Positions 9,904-23,075 of a stretch of 38,342 nucleotides of DNA are shown here, in pieces. Within the stretch, counting starts at the first letter, position 1. Every line of letters begins with the position of its first letter. The notes under the pieces are model-generated. The model worked only from the letters and a program-made list of their open reading frames with translations, was not told where the DNA came from and did not search any database. Where the stretch lies: positions 1 through 38,342 of the forward strand of contig JAWQRN010000110.1 of assembly GCA_033557685.1 (NCBI GenBank), read 5' to 3'. Source of the stretch: Sperchopsis tessellata (Eukaryota; Arthropoda; Insecta; Coleoptera; Hydrophilidae). Position numbers and translations under genes: made by a program.

Positions 9904-12900
9904 GTGGTACATTTACTTTGCTTTAATTGCTGATTATAGAATAAACAAATAGATAAATACATCTTTAGCCAATAGCCAACACATTTCAATACGGAATTTT
10001 ATAAATACCAAAAAATCATAGATATCAATAAAAATTTGTAGTGAAGTCCTTGGTCTTTGTTTGAATATAAATGCATGATGATAGTAGTTCAAAATGTATT
10101 TAAGGTTGGCCCACTTCGGTGGAAGAACACACCATTTTTATAATCAAAGACTCAATTTGTAAAGGGCAAATTAAGTTAGAATAACAAGCACGCTGTCTCC
10201 TATGTGATATTTAAAACAATCTTAATTTAATGTGATGACTTTTTAGATCAAATAAACTTCTCTTAAAATTATTTATGACTTGATATACTACACATAACAA
10301 AAGTTTAAATTAAAACCGTAAGGTGGCTATAGCACACCGTTTTATTTTTGTTATATGATCGACTTTTTGTGTTATAACAAAACAAGGATTCAAGGGTTAT
10401 GTGTAAATATGATTATTGAGAAGCGAACAGTAGTAAAGCATTGAAAAATAATGTTTTTGTAACCAAGAAAATGTTACCAGCTTAATAATAATATTTTAAT
10501 TATCCATGTTGCTTCCCTGTCAATTCCACGCAGTTTTGTCATTTATATTATTCAATATAATGCATTTTTTTGCACTCGGGCCACCTTGTATGTGACGATG
10601 TGACACATATCGCCGCTTGACCAAGGACCTCAGTGTCTGGAAAGCAAGCCTCGTGAAAGCTGTCGTTTTGCAAAGTCGTAATTAGCAATTCAATAGTTTA
10701 GTATTTATAATCTAACAGTACCTATATTAACTCACTTTGAATCATTTGTAAGTTCCTTTTGTTTCATCCCCCCAAACCTTTCTTCTCACAAGTGATTTCC
10801 ATATTCCTACAGTAACTGATGTGTATAAGTAAATAAACAAATGTTAAAACATATACCAATAATAAATCGAATTAGTAAAAATCTTACAGTCCATTAATAT
10901 CGCTATATTTATTATTAATTTCAAAAGAACCCGCTTCAATTATTACAATATTCTTCAACGAGTTAAACTTCTTTTAACCATACGTTTGATATATTGTACT
11001 AAATAATTCATAATATCTAAGTGTTATATGTAGGTAAAGCCTACACAGACAAGATTATTTTTACTTTGTTACCATGCGAACAAACTATCCCTTTAAATTA
11101 TAAAATTTTCTCAAAAGAACCTAGCATTATTCAATGTCTTATATATTTTTTTTTTATATTTCATAGTATTTGTTCAAATAATTTATAGTTCATGTTTATA
11201 TAATTTATAGTTAAGCTTTAGTTAATTTGTCGTTCATATGTTTGCCACCTGAATTGTGCTGGTAACCCTGATAACTGGTCCCTTCTGGGAACCGATGTTA
11301 TTTGTAAACAAGATATCGCTCTCTTCCACTATAACCTTCGACAAGTAAATACCTTCGCAGAAAATAGTTGTATTTTTATTTATTAACGTTACACTTACAT
11401 ACCAACCAAAACCCCACAGTCCACTCCGTTGAAGAAGCAAAAATTCAGTATTTAAACATAAATGTTACTTTTTGAGCAGCTCTCGGGATTGCAAAGACTC
11501 AAGATTGTCTTTAATGCTGAGAGTTGGCAATTATATTTTATTCCCTATTTTAACCTAAAGTTGATTTTGGCCAATAGCTCCTGGAATTACAAAGCGGACC
11601 GGTATAGTTGATTATACTTTTCACGATAATTGTCATACCACACTAGTTCTTCCATTACATAAATATGATGGGCAATAATTCTATTATATTCCCGGTTTTG
11701 ATCTAAAGTCACAACGGACCGGTAGAGTTAAGGATGATTATCAAAATAAGCACCTTATTATACAAATTCTTCATTTCAAGAGTCAAAACTCAATTAATTT
11801 TCACGTACACCTAATCACTATGTTAGACGTAAAATTACTGCTTGTCATATTTTTATCCTGTTATTTATCAATAACATAGTTAAATTATATGTATTATCAA
11901 TTAGCACACAGTTATGGCTGTGTATCTGCTTCAATGGAGGTCTTAACTTTCTATCTAATTTTATTAAGTACCTGTTATTTTTAAATAAAGATGCTATCAG
12001 GTTTATGAATTTGTGTAATTGTTAACTGGTTTTGTTTGTTTGATTTATTGTAAAATAAATAAAGGTACATAATGCTTTTACTTCTTCTAACTTCTAATTT
12101 CTTCTAATAGTTTTAATTGGAATCACAAATTTACAGGCTTGCTGACAAGAAAATAGTAAGAGGCAGATGTTTATGCAAATATGTGGATAGCATTTACAAG
12201 AGCAATTTTATTTTTAGAAAAAAAAAGTTTTGAAATAACTAAATTAAGGCCACACATATTGCACAAAATTCTTGTAAACCTACAAAATAAACACGAAAGA
12301 AAATATATGTAAACAAATTGTAATCACGAGGCTGACCAAATAAGTAATACACAAAAATGTTTGTCATTATTGGGCGTTCAAAGATAATTCAGAACCTGGT
12401 ACTGACGGCGCGGGTTATTTTATTTTTACCAGAAATAAAAATATAATTCTTTATTTTTATAAATATGTTTATTGCAGTATTTCTTAGATGATAATTTTTT
12501 TTTATTCATTATTAAAATTTGATTAGCAATATATCATATGGATTGATAATGAAATACTTGCTAACGCCGTCCTCCTCCTTCTATGTTATTATACTTAACA
12601 TAAATAAACAATTTTGAGATACTTTTCTTCTCTTTAACTAGATGCAAAGCTCCTTCTGTTTCTGTTATTTATTTTCTTCCTTCCGAACTACCTCCCATTG
12701 CTCGACTGATTCGTACAGATGTATATATGTCGTTTATTTATTCACAATTTTCTGTTATATTATATGTATGCTAGTTGCATGAATATCTACAAGTATTTTT
12801 ATTTCTTGTCTCTCCGGATCTTAATCATAATGATGATGAGACAAAAATACATAAATTAACCTTTAATTAAATGTGTCTATATAATGGCAGAACAAATTTA

Positions 12901-13480
12901 AAGAAATAATTCCAATTTGTACACAGCACACGTCCAGTATTAGATGTGCGGTTTATATTGTGTCAATTACATTTCGTATATTTACAACATGTTATATTTT
13001 ATACATGTGGAAGTACTTGAAATTACATATGCTTGGTCTTTGAATTGGTTGAAGAAAATACAATATCATATTTATGGTTTACAACAAAATTGCTGACTAA
13101 ATATTAAATTCGCTCAACACGAATACTCTCCAGTGTAGCTATAAGTAGAAAGGTCATCAAACTATAAAGTTTGAAAACAGATCGTAATGGTGATACATAT
13201 AAAATAAATGTTTACGGTCTGCAACCGACATGTTTTAATAAACAAAATTGTTGTTTTTATTACGGGCAGCAAATGATTTTTCCCTCTGCCAATAATTAAG
13301 GTTTTACTATTAGTTAACTGATTGTATGTCTAAAGCACAATTAATATTAATTTCACAATCTTTCTTCCAAAAGTGATATCGGTGATATAGATGGGGCCGT
13401 GGGCACAATTTCGATAAATATCTACAAAATAAATAAAATTACTGTAAAACTTATTTTGTAACGTCTCTGTAAAAGTGTAT
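9904..13480. other. AT-rich non-coding DNA
   Basis: No recognisable gene. Two GC-richer patches stand out: 10570-10680, and 11234-11440, where an open frame on the minus strand (68 codons) is followed by a donor-like GGTATGTAAGT. I cannot match either to a family. The rest is low-complexity AT-rich sequence. Confidence 0.5.
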
Positions 13481-13489
13481 GTTAATAAG

Positions 13490-13700
13490 TGTTGGATCCA
13501 GGGGGTGACGTGGCGATTTCATGAAGCCTACGTCATTCCGCTGCTAAAATGTGACCTTCCCCACTTTATATAATAGATACGCGTTCACAAGAATAAGTAA
13601 ACCTACAATTTAAAATAAATGTCGTGCAGACTGACATTTTCCACTTTTTCAGTGACTCGCTGGGAAGAGGAGACAATCATCTACTAATTTTTCGCTTACT
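13490..13700 (+). promoter_or_regulatory. Promoter-like GC-richer segment (tentative)
   Basis: Two cAMP-response-like half sites (GGTGACGTGG near 13504 and CCTACGTCATT near 13528), a TATA-like TTTATATAATAG near 13565 and an arthropod initiator-like TTTTTCAGTGACTC near 13645 lie in a short GC-richer stretch about 0.5 kb upstream of the PLE coding remnant. It could be an element-internal promoter. The evidence is motif-level only. Confidence 0.25.
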
Positions 13701-13937
13701 TAGGGCTTTGTTTAGGTGAGATCAGAGACAGTATTCACGTAGTTAGTGAAATTTTTGAATGGTGTTAATCATTATTCTTTTTGTTGAAAACTATTTTCTT
13801 CCTTTGTACTGCATGTAGGTTAAATTCACATACTAGGAGTTTCACTATAGAATTATAAATGTAAAATCTATCAATCATCATGTATACGGTGAAATACATC
13901 AAACGTCCCAAAATAGTCCTAGTAGTGTCGTTTAGAC

Positions 13938-13990
13938 CAGCTTTTCTTAACCGGGAGCAGCCAAAATTCTGGAATAATGCGCCGCCAGGG
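13938..13990. repeat. hAT-like terminus fragment (tentative)
   Basis: CAGCTTTTCTTAACCGGGAG followed by GAATAATGCGCCGCCAGG resembles the TTTCTTAACCGGGG..GCCGCCAGG ends of some hAT elements. No second end or duplication was located. Confidence 0.3.
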
Positions 13991-14231
13991 AAAAAAGCGT
14001 TACATTTTCAACATAGACAAGTTATAAGCAGCTATAATCAGAACCTCATCTTCTGCGGGTCAGGAGAGCACTCCTATGTTTACCTTTCTGCTTCCAAACC
14101 GTACGCGACATCTCTCTTCTTTCACCGTTCTATCATACACCTTTTACTCCCGCTACTCTTGATAATCATTGTCTCTCAAAAACCAAAAATATTTTAATTT
14201 TATTTATAATTCTAACCATATATTTTCCAGA

Positions 14232-15800
14232 CAGCAAACCATCGTTCATAAGTTTCACCCTAGAGTCCTCAATTCATCTGGAGTTTGCTTTCCTGAAGCT
14301 GAGATCTCATTATTGGAATTAGTTCTCAAATTGTCTCCTTCTTAAAAATTAAATTTTAATATAGCGGAGACTTTCGCTATTGATATCGAATATGCCATAG
14401 GTAAACTCTCCTCTTCAAATCCGGACAATTATAGGCATGTCTGTAGGAATATCTTGATATCTGCTTTTTCCTCTTATAAATCTTCGCTGCTTGATTGAAA
14501 GAACGGATCAGGACTCATGATCTGCTTGTTACCAGGGCAGATAAAAGTTTATGCGTGGTCACCAGAATTTCTTCTTGTTTAATGATAAATTTTATGAACA
14601 GCCCGAAGGGCTGTCCATGGGATGCAACCTCAATCCCTTACTCGCTGAAATCTTCATGGATCATTTAGAAGAACGTATCATTAGCATGAGTAGCATCCAT
14701 GTTGAGTCTATAAAATTCTGGATAAGATACGTTGACGATATTTTCTGCATTGTAGCTGGCGATGTTAGTTCTGTGGAGGGTGTACTTGGTGTCATCAATA
14801 CCCTTCATCTGAATTTGACCTTCACTGCTGAGTTGGAGGTGAACAGACACATGAATTTTCTCGATTTAACTGTAACTAAAAACTACAGAGATCATTGCAT
14901 ACCTTTTCATTCTAACCACTCTATGAACCATAAACTTGCTTTCTTCAATTCTCTTTTATTCCCTTATCGCTCGGTTCTTTCCAACTGCAGCTTGGTACTA
15001 TTTTGCAGGTTTGTCATGTGAATGGTTACCCTATCCATATTGTCCGCAAGGCCTACGTTAGGAAGTTAAAAAACATTTTTCAATATCTTTGTTATCCAGT
15101 TCCCCAGCCCTCTCCCAACTCTTATGTTTCCATCCCCGTCCATGGGTCCGTGTCTTACAATATTGCTAAACATCTTAGAGCAATTCATGAGGACGCCAAG
15201 TTCATATTTCGTCCTGGTAGGACTCTACACATCATGTTGGTGAAGAACAAAGACCGGCTTGACCCCAAAACTAACAGTGGAGTGTATCTCTTCCTCTGTG
15301 GGTGTGGGGCAGAGTATGTTGGGCAGACTGGTCGTTCTTTTAACACAAGATATAAGGAACACATTCACGGCAACAAATACGCCACTGATTACTCTAGCTT
15401 CGCCAGTCATGTTGTGTCCTGCAGGCATGAACTCAATTCTAACAACCCTATCATCCTTCACAGGTATCCCAAGGGAAATAAATTGGATGTTGCTGTGTGG
15501 CTCGAAATATATCTCAGCAGTCGACCCAATCCTGTTCTTAACCTCAACGAATCCCATAATTTAACCTCCATTCCCCTATTTAAAATTATCCTCCTCAGAC
15601 CAATTCCTCGTCATGCAATTGGTAGGTCTGGTGACACCGATTAGTTGTGTTGTTGCCTTCACTGACTCAGAAGGTAGGATTGCGGTTTTACTTAATTGTT
15701 TTGCAAATTGCTAAATGCTGTATTGTGTTTTTAGCTTGAGAATGGCCTAGTGTGATCGAAACAAATCTCAATATTATATATATTAAAACTTTGTGGAACG
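14232..15800 (+). pseudogene. Penelope-like retroelement: reverse transcriptase plus GIY-YIG endonuclease, internally deleted
   Basis: Before 14520, broken frames carry the PLE N-terminal region (V-H-K-F-H-P-R, then IDIEYAIGKLSSSNPDNYR) and L-V-T-R-A-D-K-S. After an internal deletion, 14551-15021 encodes the RT core: FFLFNDKFYEQPEGLSMGCN, LNPLLAEIFMDHLEE, the catalytic IRYVDDIFCI, MNFLDLTVTK. A frameshift near 14990 leads to 15003-15644, which holds the linker and an intact-looking GIY-YIG domain (SGVYLFLCGCGAEYVGQTGR, TRYKEH, YPKGNKLDVAVWLEIYL). A hammerhead-like remnant follows at 15734-15767. RT and endonuclease together are diagnostic of PLEs. Both catalytic motifs survive, but the missing finger region and frameshifts make it inactive. 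Confidence 0.9.
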
Positions 15801-16449
15801 ACATTTTTTTATTTTCAAAATTATAATCATAACCTTTTTTACAATTTTAAGACCGAAGAGCAAATATAACATTACGACATAGTTAGGTATATTATGAATT
15901 TATTTAAATTTATATAAATAAAAACGTGGTTTCTTCGGCTAATATCAACGTATGCCAGCGGATAAGAGTAGGATAAGGATAGAAAATATAGCAACATACG
16001 AAACAGATAAAGAAGGCTTTATGGATATGTATTTTCCTCGCTACTAACCCAGTAAATTATAACGAGATGGCTGTATACCGATTTTACGGTCATCACATAT
16101 CTCACCCGGCAAGCTGCAAACGAACTTTTAATATAATTGACTGCACTTGCGATGCTTGCCTATTTATCTATTTCGCTCAAATACTTCGTTCTCGGCACTT
16201 GATCTTCCGAATTAACAAAAAAACTAGTACTAGTGCGAATGCATAGAACGTAATAAAGTTAAAACTGTGCTACTTGAGTGCAACTAATTCTTAATAATTT
16301 ACCCCCTATAAATTGAAAAAACAAGGAACATTATTTACTTTTATAAATAAAAATGTGCCGGGCAGTTCAAAAACAAAATGTGAAAGCCGTGAAAGTGAGA
16401 GTTCCACAGATGCTGTAAACACATCATACCAAACATAAAATAATGACAC
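15801..16449. other. Unassigned DNA between PLE and hAT relics
   Basis: AT-rich, with a slightly GC-richer stretch at 15950-16200. No open frame or repeat that I can assign; possibly the 5' flank of the hAT element. Confidence 0.5.
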
Positions 16450-17576
16450 ACGTAAACGTAAAAAATTAAGCAAAAGTAATATAAAAAGTATGGTACAAGT
16501 ATACAAAATTTTGATTTATCGGTAAAGCAATGGATGGAATTCCGAAACCAGAAAATATTGTTTGCGGTTTAGTCCTCTCAAATGAATGTCTCAAACCAGA
16601 TAAATTTAAAATTATTTAGACACGAAGATGGACCAGAAATTATTAGAAAGAGGAATGAACGGAAACAGAAATCCTGCATAACAGCAACAACTGCTAGAAA
16701 TAAATCATTAGTTAAAGCTTTATTTATAACGACTTTGTATATTGCGAAATAAAAGAAACCGTTTTTTGAAACCATGCATGATTAATTTTTTTAAGGAACT
16801 ATTTGGAATATCAGAGGCTAATAAAATCAAAGAGATACCTATGTCAAATAATACTATTTGTCATAGAACTAATCTGATTGAGGATGATCTTCAAGAGCTG
16901 TTAATTCAAAATGTTAAGAATTCTTCGTAGTTTTCAATACAAATAGATGAATCAACTGACATTTCCAACAAGAGTATTTGTTTGGGATATGTGTGAAATA
17001 TTGATTTTGTTTAGAATTATAAACTAATACAACAAGTAAAAGTATAAATTCATTTTTCACATCCAGGGACTATAGTGGCAAAACTGTGTCGGATTATGTA
17101 CAGATAGTGCAGCTTTTATGACAGGTCGTCATTTCAGTTATTCTAACATAATAGCTACTCATTGTTTCATACGTAGAGAATAACTAGCTTATAAAGAAGC
17201 ATTACACGAAGTTATGATGATTTCTGTGAATATTATAAATTTTATAAAATAAATGCTCTTAATTCAAGACTATTTTCTATAATTGGTGAAGAAGTTGATG
17301 CCAATCATACATCACTTCTGCTTCATACATAAATTAGTTTATTGGAATTAAAACGGAAGTTGAAACATTTTTTAATGATAAAAATCCAGCTTGGCCTCTT
17401 ATTTCGATAACAACAATTGGATTTCAAACTTTAATGTTGGAAGATATTTTTTTTATTCTAATCCAGTTAAATTTATCTCTGCAATGAAACGAGTCCAACG
17501 TTTTTACAATGCAAGGTAAAATAGAGCCGTTAAAAATGAAACTAAACAGATGGATTCAAAGAATAGAATCAACTAT
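16450..17576 (+). pseudogene. Decayed hAT transposase relic (ZBED/SCAND3-like)
   Basis: Segments in different frames follow the order of a ZBED-type hAT transposase. A BED finger remnant (DGIPKPENIVCGLVLSNECL, KPDKFK) lies at about 16533-16610. The 16770-16930 segment reads LFGISEANKIKEIPMSNNTI then LLIQNVKNSS, followed by Q-I-D-E-S-T-D-I-S-N-K. C-T-D-S-A-A-F-M-T-G-R lies near 17098, then T-H-C-F-I-R-R and L-N-S-R-L-F-S. The end is near 17440-17570 with LNLSLQ and KIEPLKMKLNRWIQRI. D-E-S-T-D and C-T-D-S-A hold two of the catalytic Asp positions. Many stops and frameshifts are present. The C-terminal dimerisation part is absent because the relic ends where the PLE repeat begins at 17577. Confidence 0.82.
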
Positions 17577-17960
17577 ATGAATGTTGTTTCCGGGTTGAAC
17601 CGTGTATAGTTTCTGATAAGTGCCGACGTTTCGTCCACTGTTGCAATAGACATTTTTAAGGCAAGTGACGTTACTTCAACGAATAAATTCACTATACTGA
17701 CTCGACCAGATCATGCTTATATAGCAAGGACTTGAGTAAGGGATGTTCACTAGCGTGAAACCGTTGTAGTCGGACTGTTGTTACCGAGTGCAGGAGAGAA
17801 ATGATAGAGTGGGATCCTCCAAGCAATGGGTAGTTGAAAACCATCGTCCCTATTGATATTGTTGGGGCAAGAAAAAAGATTGAGATTTATTCCACACCAG
17901 TTGTTGTGAAGTATGTTTCTATAGAATATAACCCGCTTAAGATTTGCCTAATCGTCAAAT
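17577..17960 (-). mobile_element. PLE-type terminal repeat with hammerhead-like motif, inserted at the end of the hAT relic
   Basis: It begins ATGAATGTTGTTTCCGGGTT, the same terminus seen at 5842 and 6646. At 17622-17662 the minus strand reads GCC-C/U-rich core-GUCU..GGAC-GAAACGUC-GGC: stem I GCC/GGC, stem II with one G-U pair, GAAA and palindromic ACGT. The CUGANGA box is degenerate (CUUAAAAAU). A TATATA sequence lies at about 17719. No coding frame follows, so this is probably an isolated terminal repeat. The right boundary is uncertain. Confidence 0.6.
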
Positions 17961-20893
17961 TATCTAAGTCGTATACTAATAGAATAATAATATGATATTC
18001 GTTTTGTTACTTATAGTGAATAACATACGAAACATTTCTAGGCGGTAGAAAGTTAAAACAATATTATTGTTAAATATAATTTCAGGTAATTTTGTACTAC
18101 GGCTCACAGTTCATTTTCGATCGGTGATGGCTTTCTATGAAATGCGGGTTTCAGTATTTTAAATTAAGGACTACATCTTTTGGAGTGAGCTTTCAATACT
18201 GGCCTTTTGTAAAGAATGTTTGTGTCATCGACTCAATTTTATAAATAAAACAATACGTGTAGGGTAAGAGGTGCAGCAGCTATCATGAAACCACGAAGCT
18301 ACTTATAAATTCCAAGTTAGTCTCCGCGTTTTGCAAGTAATTCGACGTAACCATGTCAAGTGGTTTTATAAAACCAGAGAACTTAATTATCTTGGTGCCC
18401 TCGTACAGTTTGCGCTGTCAAATAGTAAGGTAGTTACTGTCAAGTCCGATGCAGGAGCTTCCGTTCCAACCACCTGACATACAGAGAGTAACATTTATTT
18501 TCCGACCATAATTTACATGCAGTATCCACAAATTAATGAGTTTATGGCCTAAGTATGTCACTAATCGCGTAAAGCTGGACTTCTATAATTAATGTAGTTT
18601 GGTGAATGTGGTGCATATTTTAAACAAATTATGCACATCACTAAGTAATAAATACTTATTGAGTTAAATAAACATAAACTTAATATTGACTTACCAGGTA
18701 CACAAAGAAGCAATTTTTAATTAATACCGGTTTGAGATTTTATATTTACAAAGAAAACTTTGTCTCTTATCATTTTATATGCTATAGACTAGCCGATATA
18801 TGTAGACACCCAGCAACAATGCTGAGTTGTAGTATTTTAAAGGATGTGTATATGTTAACTATAATATGCATACAAATACAAATGAAATCTATTATCAACA
18901 GATTTCGATGCATCTCGTCTCATCCTAAGAACGGACTAATTAAAAATAAAACACACATCAAGTATTTATTTTCATTGGTAATATACTCCCACGTTAAAAT
19001 GTTGTATTAAAATCTTCTATGGCAATAAGTTTGTCATCTATTTACCTCAAAACTAGTTAATTCGTTAAATTTTAAGTACAGAACTTTCTCTTTCTGTTGG
19101 TAGAATACTTAAATTATGGTCAGGTGGATGTTGTGCATTAAACATAACTGACAATGGATATTCAATTTGTGTATAACTGATCCAACACATATTGTTAATA
19201 CAATGATATTGTTGAAATCGGGTCCAAATTCTTGCAATTTAGATTCAATAAATTCAATATTCCAAAAAATTATTTTATTATGAACAATGCTGTTCATATA
19301 ACTTTTTGATATAAATTTTTGATTCGTTTAAACAGAATAATCGTTTACCCCTAATGCAACCACTAATGGGACACATACTGTTTGCAAGAAGATGTATCTT
19401 TCTGTAGAGTCTGTGATTTTCTGAGTTATAATTAGAATTGTTTGGTAAATATCACAGTATATTTGTGTAATAATTAGGACAAATTTGAGATAACTCATAT
19501 GGATAAACCTATACAAGTACTATCATATAAGGGGAGGTCCAAATTCAAAGCTTCGTTTCATGCGTTTCATACCATCGTATACGAAGACAATCCCAACTTT
19601 TAAATGTACAATACAGACTAAATTGGAAAACCCATACAAATAGAAAAGTAAACGAATATTTTTAAAACGACTAAAGATTTGAAATTAAATATATCTTACA
19701 TACAAGTTAAACAAATTTGTTTAATAAAGACTGCAATTCTCTTGTATAAGAATATGTTATAACTAAATTTTCATCCAAGAAACTATATTCTCTATTTTTT
19801 ATCTGGCAAATAAGAAATTCCATTTTTTGAGATGTTATTGTGTTTTCCAAGGATCGTCTTATACTCCACTATATACGGCTTAATACATACAATATTCTGA
19901 ATTATAATTGAAAATTTAGGAATACCTTGCAATATATCAATTAATACTTACATCAGTTTTTATTTATTTTTGATTTGAACATAGTCATCCACTGTTTTAA
20001 TAGAAGAATGTCCAGTTAGAAACTTTGTATCATTATTATTATTTGTCAACGTTTGACACACTGTTGTGGCTTTCAGTCCAATTGAGGGCGTTTTGTAAAA
20101 CACCCGCAGAAAATGGAGAACAGAGAAAAACTAGGAGATGATGATCAATCAATCTTGATTAGTTCATCTATGCAGCATGGATATCTCTGCTTGTTCATAC
20201 ATTTTCACGAAACATTGCAACCAATATTAGTCCAAGATAAAACGATAGGGTAGAAAAATCGCAGGAGATGAAGACATCGAAGGAACTCTTGAAAATTTGT
20301 TGAATAAACAAAAAATTGCTTGCTGAAAATAGCAACCAGTCAAAGTTCTTTATCTCATGCGAGTGCTTCTCAAATCGTTCTAAATTGAACTAGTTTTGAT
20401 GTCATGAAATTTCAAATTGATATTTAACTTTTTATATTCATTTAAATAAAGGTTCCCCAAAAAAATGTTACATACTTCAAAGAGTTGTAAATTAAATGTT
20501 TAATAAACTAAATTTAAGCTTCATAATTCGCATTAAATTAAATAAATGTATATTTTTTTGAGTTATTGCCAATGGTTGAACTGATAACCATTCTGGACCA
20601 GGTACTATTAATACTACAAATCAATAGAATTTCAAACAATCTCAAGTGGCATTTGAGCGCATTCTGCCTCAGTAACTGTTGCCTGTTTTGAGTCATAAAA
20701 ATTATCTTGCCCTCATAAAGTCCATGGCATGAGGTCTGATACATTCAATGCTACCACTTCGTCAGATTTTCATCATTATTAAAACCCCTACATCACTATT
20801 GTAGTGGAAAGGTACTCTATCTTGCTTGAAATAAACGTCTCCTTGTATACATTTTTTTGGACACAGTATTTAAAAATCACAAAAAGTTTTAAT
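17961..20893. other. AT-rich non-coding DNA
   Basis: No recognisable gene. Short open frames (18732-19010 plus, 19109-19516 minus, 20538-20744 minus) lack family features. A somewhat GC-richer patch lies at 18250-18480. Confidence 0.55.
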
Positions 20894-20931
20894 GCCTTGA
20901 AAATATCCCCTGTAACGACAAACTAAACGTC
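20894..20931 (+). repeat. Degenerate PLE-type hammerhead-like motif
   Basis: GCCTTGAAAATATCCCCTGT..AAACGTC aligns with 34220-34260 and, inverted, with 17622-17662. The GAAA box reads TAAA, so it is not a functional ribozyme. Confidence 0.55.
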
Positions 20932-21499
20932 AATATATAATAATGCCACCACACTGTTTATTTTTGGATACATTTTTATTTGTAGACTTCCGTTATAAAA
21001 AATTATACACAACTGGGATGTTCACAATTGGCGGAGGCGCACATTTTATTAGGTTTTTTTTTAAATTTTAATATTTGTTTTCATGATCTATTTTTATTAT
21101 GTTGATACAAAATATAATACAAAATTAAATATAATTTTTAAATGTTTTTAGAAAATTTGAGAATCTTAATTATAAATAATAATCTATAAATAACTTTTAT
21201 ACAATCTACTAATTACTTTAATAACTACGCGTAGATACAAACGTAACTTACAAACATAAACATAACATATACAAAGATGTTATATAATACACACTTTCAT
21301 TTGTATATCGAAATATTTATAAATATACTCAAAAGAGAATAAAACGCAGTCAAGTGGAAGATTAAACCATAAAATATTTTGACAGGAGTTATCACACATT
21401 TTGTGGAGAATATCGATCATATAGGAGGTATCCTGGTGATTAATGTACTTTCGTTGATTATCCTATGCTGCACATCCAAGAACTATTTTGTTGAGTAAC

Positions 21500-21790
21500 G
21501 AACACTTTTGATTTGCGGTTACTCCACATGGCGAACGAACAGGTCATTTAATAGAACTACGACGTTCAACCCCCTATCAGGGTACATATTATCAATGTGA
21601 TTACTAACTTGCCTGAAATACTGTAGAGGGGCACCATCTTGCTGAAATATAATTTCGGTTCCTTGAAATTCCTGGGTAGTCTTTGGATTGATTGGGTTAT
21701 TTCAGGCTCCATGGCATTCTCAAACATATCAAGGTTTAAGAGTCCAGTAAAACTTGTCTCAGTGAAATAAATGGGTTGTGCCTTCATGCG
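21500..21790 (-). pseudogene. Mariner-type transposase fragment
   Basis: The minus strand reads QPIYFTETSFTGLLNLDMFE, then after a frameshift Q-G-T-E-I-I-F-Q-Q-D-G-A-P-L and Y-F-R-Q-V. F-x-Q-Q-D-G-A-P is the second catalytic Asp motif of mariner-type transposases; T-G-L-x-x-L-D-M is the usual sequence before it. The frame then decays. It is a short, dead fragment. Confidence 0.7.
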
Positions 21791-22849
21791 ACAGTGAAAT
21801 ATATATAGTAAGTGATGTCAATTTTTTGAATTTTACAGAACAGTTGACAGTGAAAGTTGATGTTTAAAATTGTAACGCCAAAATCTAACATGTACACCTC
21901 TTCTTCTACTTCCAGTTGATGGATTTTATATAATCAATGAGATCTAGAAATTAATGCTAGAAGCTCAGATATGAATTTTTGTCTTTATACCTTAAATCCT
22001 TTAAGCTCTATAAAGGCTATAAACAAACAGATATACAAAAAATACTACTCCAGATATTTCTCCAAATTTCACTGGTAATTAATGTTGGAATAAGAAAGTA
22101 GATCGCAATTTAAGCTAAAAACTTATATGCCAATTCGTCGTCAAAGTCAAACCATTTAGAAGCTAGAGTGGATACAGGCAAAGTCATAGACTGACTCACA
22201 GGCATACTCGCAGACAGACAGACATCATTTAAAAACATACTTTTGGTTTCCACAAAAGTTTTGACTTTGAATCATGAAAATATTTGACCTCGAGAATTTT
22301 ATGGAAAAATCCGTTTTATGGTTTAGATTTTAAATCTAAATAATCGGTATAATGAAAATTGATTTGACAGTGTAATTTCAATGGGCATAGCAATGACAGT
22401 TAATCTTCTATCTTTATTAGCAACTATTGATATTTGTGTATAAATATAACTTTTCCACTACTTATATAAATATGATATTATAATTTAGCATAAGGAACAA
22501 ATAACCTGTTTTCTTTTGTTAACCTTACAGTAGACTGATTCCTGTTTGTGTATTATACTTAAAATCTAAGATGAGCTGCTCTGGTGGCCTTGTCTTTGTA
22601 TTTTTAGATATCTAGTTATATTTATAAGGCATTTATGAAAATCCTGGCAGACAACAAACAATCATCAATACTTTTAATATGGAAATTATGTGTATCTTTC
22701 CCTAAACCAGTATAGAGTCTAATCAGTCCAATATCTCACATTCTGTTAATTCAAATTTCAATTGAGAAAATATGAGCATTCACCACTGAAGTAGATGCCC
22801 CTCAAGTGATCAGGATGTAGAACAGTTCTTTCCTTAATGATATCAAGAG

Positions 22850-23075
22850 CTCCATACGTTCATTTACATTTTTGGGGACTCTCTGAACAAACCGCTGTCG
22901 TACATTGTGTATTAAGGCAACCTGTAATATGGGTTACGTAGGATTTATCACCATTTCCGCCATAATATCAATTTTCTTATCCTTTAAAACAGATGGTCTG
23001 CCCATTGTTTTTTTATTGTGAACGGAACCATTTCTTATGAATTTTGAAATGAGCTTTCCAAATATTTCCTACAGA
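22850..23075 (-). pseudogene. Mariner-type N-terminal fragment, probably internally deleted
   Basis: The minus strand reads L-I-S-K-F-I-R-N-G-S-V-H-N-K-K and then TMGRPSVLKDKKIDIMAEMV. This resembles the G-S-V..K-R-x-G-R-P-S-x-L linker in mariner-type transposases. What follows (NVRQRFVQRVPKNVNERME) resembles the extreme C-terminal helix, suggesting that the centre was deleted. It could be part of the same insertion as 21500-21790, but the spacing does not fit simply. Confidence 0.45.

Noticed and set aside
15225..15564. Overlapping frames on both strands inside the PLE
   Set aside because: Shadows of the GIY-YIG endonuclease frame at 15003-15644.
20538..20744. Minus-strand 68-codon frame as a transposase piece
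   Set aside because: I could not find a motif that places it in any family.
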